Notes under the pieces: model-generated | What the model was told of the DNA's origin: nothing | Database searches by the model: none | The model's input: only the letters and a program-made list of their open reading frames with translations | DNA from: Lachnospiraceae bacterium | GTDB lineage: Bacteria; Bacillota; Clostridia; Lachnospirales; Anaerotignaceae | Assembly: GCA_028695945.1 (NCBI GenBank) | Contig: JAQVIB010000087.1 | Coordinates: forward strand, 1-8,099 | Direction of reading: 5' to 3' | DNA: 8,099 nt | Part shown: one piece after another, positions 1 to 6,500 of the stretch | Layout: the number at the start of each line of letters is the position of its first letter | Position numbering within the stretch: position 1 is the first letter of the stretch | Made by a program: the position numbers and the translations under genes

Positions 1-1
1 A

Positions 2-820
2 TTTGAAGAGGTTTATGCAATGAAAAGAGCACAGCTTGAATCTGCCTACAAAAAACAACAGCAAGAAATTGACGACCTTAAAGATTTTGTTGCACGCAAT
101 AAAGCTCGCGTTTCCACAAGAAACATGGCAATGTCACGCCAAAAAAAGCTGGATAAAATGGATATTATAGAGCTTGGCAAGGATAAACCAAAGCCAGAAT
201 TTGTGTTTAAAGAAGCACGTGCCGCAAGCAGATATATATTTGAAACTAAAGATTTGGTAATTGGCTACGATGAGCCTTTGTCCAAACCTCTTACACTTCA
301 AATGGAACGTGGGCAAAAACTTGCCCTTACAGGTGCAAACGGAATTGGTAAAACAACTTTGCTTAAAAGTATTTTAGGTATTATTCCGCCATTAAGTGGA
401 ACGACTGTATTGGGTGACTATCTTTTTACAGGTTATTTTGAACAGGAAAAGAAATATACCGAAAATGTAACATGTATAGATGAAATTTGGAAAGAGTTCC
501 CAAGCTATACGCAGTATGAGGTACGCAGTGCCTTGGCAAAATGCGGTCTTACAACCAAGCACATTGAAAGCATGGTTAAGGTGCTTAGCGGTGGTGAGCA
601 GGCGAAAGTACGCTTGTGCAAACTGATTAACCGTGAAACAAATGTACTTCTTTTGGACGAACCTACGAACCATTTAGATGTGGATGCAAAAGAGGAGCTT
701 AAACGTGCGTTAAAGGCTTATAAAGGCAGTATTCTGCTTATTTGTCACGAGCCTGAATTTTATGAAGATTTGGCAACAGATGTGTGGAACTGCGAAAGCT
801 GGACAACAAAGCATATATAA
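2..820 (+). CDS. ABC-F family ATPase, C-terminal half (5' end cut by window)
   Basis: This is a soluble ABC-F ATPase, a family that acts on the ribosome (translation factors or antibiotic-resistance proteins) rather than in transport. The frame is open from base 2, so the Met at 20 is internal and the first ABC domain is missing. Numbering from that Met, residues 1-50 are the charged inter-domain linker with the basic stretch RNKARVSTRNMAMSRQKK, the arm that reaches towards the ribosomal P-site tRNA in this family. The second ABC domain follows: Walker A GANGIGKT at 105-112, Q-loop Gln142, signature LSGGE at 189-193, Walker B LLLDEP at 210-215 with catalytic Glu214, and switch His243. No membrane segment is visible. 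The gene stops at TAA 818-820 and converges on the minus-strand genes. Family assignment is firm. Whether it is a housekeeping factor or a resistance protein cannot be told from this half. Confidence 0.93.
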   Translation, partial: FEEVYAMKRAQLESAYKKQQQEIDDLKDFVARNKARVSTRNMAMSRQKKLDKMDIIELGKDKPKPEFVFKEARAASRYIFETKDLVIGYDEPLSKPLTLQMERGQKLALTGANGIGKTTLLKSILGIIPPLSGTTVLGDYLFTGYFEQEKKYTENVTCIDEIWKEFPSYTQYEVRSALAKCGLTTKHIESMVKVLSGGEQAKVRLCKLINRETNVLLLDEPTNHLDVDAKEELKRALKAYKGSILLICHEPEFYEDLATDVWNCESWTTKHI

Positions 821-841
821 ATATTAAGCACGTCAAAACCC

Positions 842-883
842 TTGGGCGTTGCCCAAACCCACTTGCTTTTTGAAAAAAGCAAG
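842..883. repeat. paired short palindromes after the ABC-F gene
   Basis: Two perfect inverted repeats sit next to each other. The first is TTGGGC (842-847), loop GTT, GCCCAA (851-856). The second is CTTGCTTTT (862-870), loop TGAA, AAAAGCAAG (875-883). They begin 22 bases after the ABC-F stop and may form its terminator, although the bases after the second hairpin (CCAAAAACTTTTATT) make a poor U-tract. A pair of palindromes with a short spacer resembles REP-like intergenic repeats, but copy number elsewhere in the genome cannot be seen here. Confidence 0.5.
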
Positions 884-900
884 CCAAAAACTTTTATTAA

Positions 901-920
901 AACCGCATATTCATGCGGTT
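901..920 (-). terminator. possible secondary terminator hairpin
   Basis: A perfect 8-bp stem, AACCGCAT / ATGCGGTT, encloses the loop ATTC. Read on the minus strand it is followed by TTAATAAAAG, a broken U-tract, so it fits a weak intrinsic terminator in that direction better than in the plus direction, where the next bases are CAGTTT. It could back up the stronger minus-strand terminator at 1155-1184, or be one unit of the palindrome cluster. Confidence 0.4.
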
Positions 921-998
921 CAGTTTAAGACAAACCCACAAATTTGAATTAATTGCTGAAGGTTTGGAAACGAAGAGTTCCCATTTTAAATCGTGAAG

Positions 999-1015
999 GC
1001 GGAATTCATTTCCGC
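999..1015. repeat. short inverted repeat (6-bp stem)
   Basis: GCGGAA at 999-1004 and TTCCGC at 1010-1015 are exact reverse complements around a 5-base loop. There is no T-run on either side, so this is not a terminator. It is listed as part of the hairpin series of this intergenic region. Confidence 0.4.
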
Positions 1016-1027
1016 TGTAACACAAAG

Positions 1028-1077
1028 AAAGTCAGTGTTTTCAAGGCTTTTAAGCCTGATTTGAAAATGCTGACTTT
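1028..1077. repeat. long 50-base inverted repeat
   Basis: A nested hairpin occupies these 50 bases. The outer arms AAAGTCAG (1028-1035) and CTGACTTT (1070-1077) pair exactly. Next TG faces TG, giving two G-U wobbles in RNA. Then TTTTCAA (1038-1044) pairs with TTGAAAA (1061-1067). The tip is GGCTT-TT-AAGCC (1045-1056), with a 4-base bulge TGAT on one side. The stem totals about 22 pairs including the wobbles. This is much longer than a normal terminator and has no following T-run. It could be a small-RNA hairpin or a palindromic repeat unit; no function can be assigned. Confidence 0.55.
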
Positions 1078-1120
1078 TATCATACCAGTGGCTAAATCAA
1101 GTGGAATTGCGACTTTATTT

Positions 1121-1150
1121 AAAAAGTGCAGATATACTCTGCACTTTTTT
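1121..1150. terminator. Rho-independent terminator, bidirectional
   Basis: A perfect 12-bp stem, AAAAAGTGCAGA (1121-1132) and TCTGCACTTTTT (1138-1149), has the 5-base loop TATAC. The GTGCAGA core is flanked by A-runs on the left and T-runs on the right, so either strand gives a hairpin followed by U residues. It suits a barrier between the converging ABC-F gene and the minus-strand genes. Confidence 0.75.
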
Positions 1151-1154
1151 ACAC

Positions 1155-1184
1155 AAAAAAGAGAGTACCCTACTTGGCACTCTC
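1155..1184 (-). terminator. Rho-independent terminator of the 30-aa peptide gene and upstream operon
   Basis: On the minus strand GAGAGTGCC (1184-1176) and GGTACTCTC (1169-1161) pair with one mismatch around the loop AAGTAG, and the stem is followed directly by TTTTTT (1160-1155). The hairpin starts 6 bases after the stop codon of the 30-aa peptide gene at 1191. This is the first strong terminator met by minus-strand transcripts, so it probably also ends read-through from the dnaE operon. Confidence 0.8.
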
Positions 1185-1190
1185 AAAAAG

Positions 1191-1283
1191 TCAATTTATT
1201 TTTGTTCTTTTGTTTTTAAACGCAATAGCAAATGATGCTACTACAAAACTTAATAACACAGCGAAAATTGACATTTCTACCAT
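1191..1283 (-). CDS. 30-residue single-span membrane peptide
   Basis: The translation is MVEM, then the hydrophobic run SIFAVLLSFVVASFAIAF (residues 5-22), then the basic tail KNKRTKIN. This is a short N-terminus, one membrane helix and a positively charged C-terminus, predicted to sit in the cell membrane with the tail inside. The start at 1281-1283 is supported by GGTGA (1290-1294), which matches the anti-Shine-Dalgarno sequence, 6 bases upstream; Met4 is a less likely start. The gene has its own promoter-like sequence at 1335-1363 and a terminator directly after the stop. The size and layout recall short hydrophobic type I toxins and other bacterial micro-membrane proteins, but I recognise no specific family. 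It could also be a regulatory or accessory membrane peptide. That it is translated is an inference from the complete set of signals. Confidence 0.6.
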   Translation of the reverse strand: MVEMSIFAVLLSFVVASFAIAFKNKRTKIN

Positions 1284-1334
1284 TTTTATTCACCCTCATC
1301 TTTCTATTTCTTCCAGCATTTTGCCCCTAAGGGT

Positions 1335-1363
1335 ATAATACTATTGATTTAGGTAAATAACAA
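1335..1363 (-). promoter_or_regulatory. sigma-A-type promoter for the 30-aa peptide gene
   Basis: On the minus strand TTGTTA (1363-1358) lies 17 bases from TATTAT (1340-1335): 4/6 and 5/6 matches to the consensus at ideal spacing. Transcription would start near 1328, leaving a leader of about 45 bases before the ATG at 1283. The near-palindrome CCCTTAGGG (1333-1325) overlaps the start point and could be an operator. The promoter lies between the 50-aa operon gene and the peptide gene, so the peptide can be expressed independently of the operon. Confidence 0.6.
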
Positions 1364-1394
1364 GTAAAATTTAAAAAAATTAAGCTTTTTGTAA

Positions 1395-1547
1395 TTAAAT
1401 TTGCTCGCCAAAAGTGTCTTCATAAAGCTCATAAATTTCCGCCGGTGTTCTTGTTTTAAGCTGTTCGTTGTAAAAATCCTCGTATCCGTTTACCTCATAA
1501 AAAATTTCTAAAGCAGCTTTCATGTTTTCTAAAGTTTTTTCGTCCAT
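1395..1547 (-). CDS. small acidic protein of unknown function (50 aa), end of the dnaE-pyk operon
   Basis: The protein begins MDEKTLENMKAALEIFYEVN and ends YELYEDTFGEQI. It is rich in Glu and aromatic residues, net acidic, lacks Cys and has no hydrophobic span, so it should be a soluble, mostly helical cytoplasmic protein. The start at 1545-1547 has AAGAGG about 8 bases upstream, and that site overlaps the stop codon of the rubredoxin gene, leaving a 12-base gap. Such spacing implies co-transcription and probably translational coupling with rubredoxin. I do not recognise the family. Codon use and A/T richness match the neighbouring genes. Only A/T-rich sequence follows the stop, with no strong terminator before the next promoter. 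The ORF looks real because of its spacing, ribosome binding site and biased composition. Function is unknown. Confidence 0.72.
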   Translation of the reverse strand: MDEKTLENMKAALEIFYEVNGYEDFYNEQLKTRTPAEIYELYEDTFGEQI

Positions 1548-1559
1548 TACAGTACCTCT

Positions 1560-1718
1560 TTACATTTTTTCAAAGTCTTCTTTTCCTACCTCGCAAAGCG
1601 GACAAACCCAATCATCTGGCAATTTGCTAAAAGGTGTACCTGGTTTAACCCCGTTTTCAGGGTCTCCCTTTTCTTCATCATAAATATAACCGCATACTGT
1701 ACATTCATATTTATCCAT
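1560..1718 (-). CDS. rubredoxin (52 aa)
   Basis: Rubredoxin is a small cytoplasmic electron carrier with a single iron atom held by four cysteines. In anaerobes it passes electrons to oxygen- and peroxide-detoxifying enzymes such as rubrerythrin and flavodiiron proteins. The two canonical knuckles are present: YECTVCGYIYD with Cys6 and Cys9, and WVCPLCEVGK with Cys39 and Cys42. The conserved core GDPENGVKPGTPF and PDDWVCP lies between them. The length is typical for the family. The ATG at 1716-1718 follows AGGAGG (1726-1731) by 7 bases, and this site overlaps the TAG stop of pyk (1730-1732); the 11-base gap points to coupled translation. Its place behind pyk suggests constitutive expression with central metabolism. 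There is no fusion or missing ligand. Confidence 0.97.
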   Translation of the reverse strand: MDKYECTVCGYIYDEEKGDPENGVKPGTPFSKLPDDWVCPLCEVGKEDFEKM

Positions 1719-1729
1719 ACAAATTCCTC

Positions 1730-3487
1730 CTACTCCTCAGGCATACCTGAATAAACAAAACCTTTTTTTGCGTCAACTGTAATAAGTGTTCCGTCCTTAA
1801 TAAGGTCGGTAACCTTATTATTACATATAACAACAGGAATATCAAGAGCATGTCCAACTATTTCCGCATGGCTGTTTTCTGTATGGTCAATTGGGCCAAC
1901 AACAATTGCTGAGGCTTTTTTTGCAAATGGCATAAGGTCGTTGCAGGTAGATGTGGTTACAAGAACATCGCCTTTTTTAAACCTCTTGTGTGCTTCGCCA
2001 TACACTCTAACAATTGTTGCCTTTCCAGAAGCTCTCTTTGTGCCAACACCTATACCCTTGCATATAACATCGCCAACAATCTCAACCCTCATTGTGTTGG
2101 TAGAGCCTGAAACACCTACAGGTACACCAACAGCAATTACAACAGTATCTCCATTAACTGCAAGTCTGCTTTTTACTGCCGTTTCCATAGCCAGCTCAAA
2201 AACCTTTGTATTATCCAAAATTTCTTCCAAAAGGACAGGCTTGCAACCCCAAACCAAGTTAAGCTGACGCCAAACGGTTTCGTTAAAACTGCTTGCGGCA
2301 ATTGGGCATGATGGCTTAAACTTTGAAATCATTCGTGCCGTAAAGCCTGATTTTGTGACAGTTGCAATACAGCTTGTATTAAGCTCTGCCGCTGTGGTGC
2401 ATGCCGCATAGCTTATGGCGTTTGTCATATTTGTCTGTTCAGGTGAAAACTGCTGACGAAGTCTTTTAATGTAGTTAATACTGCTTTCAGTAGTAAAGGC
2501 AATTCGTGCCATTGTAGAAACACTTTCTACAGGATATTTTCCCTGTGCGGTTTCACCGCTAAGCATAATTGCATCACTGCCATCAAAAATAGCATTTGCA
2601 ACGTCATTTGCCTCGGCACGGGTTGGGCGTGGGTTGGATGCCATACTTTCAAGCATTTGTGTTGCTGTAATTACTGGCTTGCAAAAGGCATTTGCCTTTT
2701 TAATTAAATCCTTCTGAACAAGAGGAACTTCCTCAATAGGTATCTCCACACCAAGGTCTCCACGTGCAACCATAATACCATCAGCAACGTCAAGTATTTC
2801 TTCTATGTTGTTAACACCCTCACGGTTTTCAATTTTGGCAATAATGTTAATGTCATCACCGCCGTTTTCCTCTAGTACACGTCGTATGTTTACAACGTCA
2901 CTGGCACTTCTTATAAAAGAAGCGGCAATGTAGTCAAAGCCCATTTTAATGCCAAATTTAATGTCCTCTATATCTCTTTGGGTAAGTGCTGGTAAATTAA
3001 CGTATACATCTGGCACATTTACGCCTTTGTTTGAGCTTAAAAAGCCACCGTTTACAACTTCGCATTCTATATCCGTTTCTGTAAGACCCACTACTTTCAA
3101 CTCTATAAGACCGTCATCTAAAAGTACACGGCTGTTTTTATTTAGGTCACTTGGAAGATTTTCATAGGTAACGCTTACCATTTTTTCGTTGCCCTCAACA
3201 TCATTGGTTGTAAGGGTAAACCTACTGCCTGGCTCAAGATAAATTTTAGAGTTAGCAAATTTTTTAATTCTGATTTCAGGCCCTTTAGTATCCAATATTA
3301 ATGGTATTGGGGCATCTAATTCCTTGCGTGCCTCTTTAAGGTCGTTAATAAGTACCTCATGGGTGTCGTAAGTTCCATGGGAAAAATTTATTCTTGCCGC
3401 ATCCATTCCGTTTAGGATTAGCTCTTTTATTTTTTCTTTGGAATTTGTTGCTGGTCCAAGGGTACACACTATTTTTGTTTTTCTCAT
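1730..3487 (-). CDS. pyk: pyruvate kinase with C-terminal PEP-utiliser domain (585 aa)
   Basis: This is the cytoplasmic glycolytic enzyme that transfers phosphate from phosphoenolpyruvate to ADP, giving pyruvate and ATP. The start MRKTKIVCTLGPA is typical. The catalytic barrel holds Arg32, Asn34 and Ser36 (ARINFSHG), the loop LDTKGPEIR at 65-73, Lys218 and Glu220 (AKIENREG), ARGDLGVEI at 241-249, TATQMLESM at 274-282 and the signature SDAIMLSGETAQGKYPV at 304-320. The inserted B domain lies near 75-170. Glu71 matches the glutamate that marks potassium-dependent enzymes. The allosteric domain covers about 350-475. The extra domain at about 485-585, found in Bacilli and Clostridia, keeps His540 (ENSH), but the usual GGxTSH context is altered. 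The length matches B. subtilis Pyk. It lies 44 bases after dnaE and 11 before rubredoxin; pfkA, often next to it in Firmicutes, is absent. Confidence 0.98.
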   Translation of the reverse strand: MRKTKIVCTLGPATNSKEKIKELILNGMDAARINFSHGTYDTHEVLINDLKEARKELDAPIPLILDTKGPEIRIKKFANSKIYLEPGSRFTLTTNDVEGNEKMVSVTYENLPSDLNKNSRVLLDDGLIELKVVGLTETDIECEVVNGGFLSSNKGVNVPDVYVNLPALTQRDIEDIKFGIKMGFDYIAASFIRSASDVVNIRRVLEENGGDDINIIAKIENREGVNNIEEILDVADGIMVARGDLGVEIPIEEVPLVQKDLIKKANAFCKPVITATQMLESMASNPRPTRAEANDVANAIFDGSDAIMLSGETAQGKYPVESVSTMARIAFTTESSINYIKRLRQQFSPEQTNMTNAISYAACTTAAELNTSCIATVTKSGFTARMISKFKPSCPIAASSFNETVWRQLNLVWGCKPVLLEEILDNTKVFELAMETAVKSRLAVNGDTVVIAVGVPVGVSGSTNTMRVEIVGDVICKGIGVGTKRASGKATIVRVYGEAHKRFKKGDVLVTTSTCNDLMPFAKKASAIVVGPIDHTENSHAEIVGHALDIPVVICNNKVTDLIKDGTLITVDAKKGFVYSGMPEE

Positions 3488-3503
3488 ATCATGCTGACCT
3501 CCT
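3484..3503 (-). promoter_or_regulatory. pyk ribosome binding site with overlapping two-codon mini-ORF
   Basis: AGGAGG (3498-3503) lies 10 bases upstream of the pyk ATG (3485-3487). A second ATG (3490-3492) lies only 5 bases from the same site and reads ATG ATA TGA, its stop overlapping the pyk start codon. The pyk start is fixed by the conserved N-terminus MRKTKIVCTLGPA. The mini-ORF could compete for initiation or feed ribosomes by re-initiation; whether it does is inference. Confidence 0.5.
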
Positions 3504-3531
3504 TTATTTTACCTTCATCTGTCTAATAAGT

Positions 3532-6500
3532 TTATTTTTCTCGAAGCACAACACTGTCGTCTCCAAGGTTTTTTTTCAGTTCTTCCATTAATTTATCAGA
3601 AGGTGTTATCCAACTGCTTTTAGGTGCAATTAGCATTTCTCCTGTTTCTGTATTTCTAACTCTTACTGGCACTTTGCCTGCATGGCTTTTAAGTAATGGC
3701 ATAAGCTCTTTAAGCCCTTTGGAATTTTCAACTTTAATAAACATTACTCTAGTTTCATTTTCTTCCTCAATGTCCTCCATTGTTAATGGTGAAATTTTTT
3801 CTGCAATTATTTTTCCGTCCTCACCATCTGCCGTCTGCACACGTCCTTCCACAACAACTATGCTGTCCTGGGCAATAAACTCCTGTACTTTTTCATAGGT
3901 GTTGGGAAAAACCACCACTTCCACCACTCCGTACATATCCTCTACCTTAATAAATGCCATAATCTTATTGTTTCTTGTATATTTAACGGTTTTTTCAGTT
4001 ACCATGCCACCGTATTTTACTCGCTGTTCATCAATAACCCTTGTTGAACGCTCCTCGTCCTCACCTGCCATAATATCTAGGCTTGAACAACTTACTTTTC
4101 TTCTTAATACACTTTCGTATTCTGCTAATGGGTGACCGCTTACATAAATGCTTAGAACTTCTTTTTCCATTGCAAGTTTATCCTTTTGAGAGTATTCCGA
4201 AATGTCTGGGAAACTATCCTCAAAACTGGAATCAGCATTTTCTTCTTCGCCCATGGTTAGGGCAAATAAATCCATCTGACCTGCAATGTTGTTTTTTCTT
4301 GCAGAGGAAATGCCATCTAAAACACCCTTATATACTGCCATGTATTGGCTTCTATTTCCACCAAAGCTGTCAAAAGCACCTGCTTTTATAAAGCTTTCTA
4401 TTGCACGCTTGTTAAGCTCCTTCTGGTCCATTCGTTTAAGAAAATCTGTAAGACTTCTAAATGCACCTGCGGTTTCTCTTTCTTTAACTATTGCATTAAT
4501 TGTGCCACGTCCAACGCTTTTAATTGCCGCAAGCCCAAATCGAATTTTTCCATCTGACACAGAAAATGAGGGATACCCTTCATTTATATCTGGAGGCAAC
4601 AGGCCAATGCCCATTTTTTTGCATTCTTCAATATACCCTGAAACCTTTGCAGAATTATCCATAACGGAAGTCATTAAAGCCGCCATAAATTCCACTGGAT
4701 AATAATTTTTAAGCCACGCTGTTTGGTAACCAACAACTGCATAACATGCCGCATGGCTTTTGTTAAAAGCATACTTTGCAAAATCTGTCATGTCATCAAA
4801 TATTTTTTCTGCCGCCTCTTCTGGTATACCGTTTTTAACACAGCCGTTAACACCCTCTGTACCATATACAAAGTTTTTTCGTTCCTCTGCCATTACCGAA
4901 GCTTTTTTCTTACTCATTGCACGTCGCACAAGGTCACTTCTGCCAAGGCTGTAACCAGCCAAATCACGCACAATCTGCATTACTTGCTCTTGATATACTA
5001 TACATCCATAAGTAGGCTCTAGTATTTTTTCCAGTGCAGGGTGAGTATATTGAATGTTATCCGCATTGTTTTTACCTTTAATATATTTAGGAATAAAATC
5101 CATAGGTCCTGGTCGGTAAAGAGAAATTCCCGCTATTAAATCTTCTAACCTAGATGGCACAAGTTCTTTCATAAAGGACTTCATTCCAGCACTTTCCAAC
5201 TGAAAAATTCCCTCGGTTTTACCTTGAGAAATAAGGTCGTATACCTTTTTATCGTCATATGGAATTTTGTCCATATTTAAATCAATGCCATGTATACGCT
5301 TAATTTCTTTAACAGCATTTTGAATTACAGTAAGGGTTCTAAGTCCCAAAAAGTCCATTTTAAGTATTCCAAGCTCCTCTAAAAGGGTCATTGTATACTG
5401 TGTTGTAATTGCACCGTCGTTGTTATTAAGTGGAACGTATTCCATTACAGGCTTTTTACATATAACAACACCTGCCGCATGGGTTGAAGCATGGCGTGGA
5501 AGCCCTTCCAATCTTGAACTCATGTCAATAAGATATTTTACGTTCTCCTCATTATCATAAATTTCTCTTAGCTCAGGGTTCATGGTAAGTGCTTTTTTTA
5601 TGGTTATACCAATTTCAAATGGTATCATTTTGCTAACCCTGTCCACCTCTGAATAAGGCATTGCAAGGGCTCGTCCAACATCCTTTATGGCCGCCCTTGC
5701 CGCCAATGTTCCAAAGGTTATAATTTGAGCAACGTGGTCATCACCATATTTGCGAATAACGTAATCTATAACCTCTTGTCGGCGTTCATAGCAAAAGTCA
5801 ATATCAATATCGGGCATGCTTACACGTTCTGGGTTAAGAAAACGCTCAAAAATAAGATTATATTTAATTGGGTCTATTGTGGTTATAGAAAGACAATAGC
5901 TTACTATACTGCCTGCCGCACTGCCACGCCCTGGGCCAACAATAATGTCGTTGTCCTTTGCAAATTTAATAAAATCCCAAACAATTAAAAAGTAGTCCAC
6001 ATATCCCATTGTTTCAATTGTGGTAAGTTCATATTCCAGCCTTTCTTTAAGGCTTTCGTCTGCTTCTGGGTACAGTCTTTCAAAGCCTTCCGTACAAATT
6101 TCACGCAGATACTGCTTTGCCGTTTTTCCGTCGGGAACATCAAACTGTGGCAGTTTAAGTTCGTGGAAAACAAAATCCACATTGCACCTTTGAGCTATTT
6201 TATTTGTATTCTCCAACGCATCCTTTGCATAAGGAAAAAGACTATACATTTCTTCTGCACTTTTTAAATAAAACTGGTCACCTTCGTAACGCATTCTTTC
6301 TTCATCGTTAACAGTTTTACCTGTTTGTATGCATAGCAAAATATCGTGAGGCACTGCATCATCACGATAAATATAATGACTATCGTTGGTAGCAATCATT
6401 GGTATTCCTGTTTCCTCATGAATACGCAAAAGCTGCTGATTAACTATTTTTTGCTCACTCATTCCGTGGTCTTGCAATTCCAAAAAGAAATTACCCTTGC

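Larger units (their letters stand above)
821..1190. other. gene-free, hairpin-rich convergent intergenic region
   Basis: This stretch lies between the stop of the plus-strand ABC-F gene and the stop of the minus-strand 30-aa peptide gene. I see no gene in it. An open plus-strand frame at 953-1219 has no ribosome binding site and is interrupted by strong hairpins, including a terminator. The region holds at least six inverted repeats: 842-856, 862-883, 901-920, 999-1015, 1028-1077 and 1121-1149, followed by the terminator at 1161-1184. Some of these end transcripts from either side. The density is higher than two convergent genes need, so part of it may be a dispersed palindromic repeat or a small RNA; this is inference. 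Confidence 0.6.

Noticed and set aside
1133..1138. TATACT on the plus strand as the promoter of an antisense RNA
   Set aside because: It lies at the loop of a terminator hairpin and the nearest -35-like TTGCGA is 20 bases away, too far for a normal promoter. It is kept only as a question under the peptide finding.
953..1219. Open plus-strand frame of 88 codons in the intergenic region
   Set aside because: It has no ribosome binding site, runs through a 50-base hairpin and a clear terminator, and its residue pattern resembles no protein family I know.
1375..1394. A/T-rich stem after the 50-aa gene as an operon terminator
   Set aside because: Only A-T pairs flank a GCTTA centre. It is too weak, and a proper terminator exists further down at 1155-1184.
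1941..2267. Plus-strand open frame of 108 codons opposite pyk
   Set aside because: It is a low-complexity Thr/Pro/Ser-rich shadow of the pyk coding strand and has no start signal.
4083..4702. Plus-strand open frames opposite dnaE
   Set aside because: They are antisense shadows of the DnaE coding sequence, with no ribosome binding sites and no recognisable motifs.
5985..6182. Second minus-strand frame inside dnaE (65 codons)
   Set aside because: It is a shifted frame within the conserved dnaE coding region. The dnaE frame itself carries all polymerase motifs without interruption.
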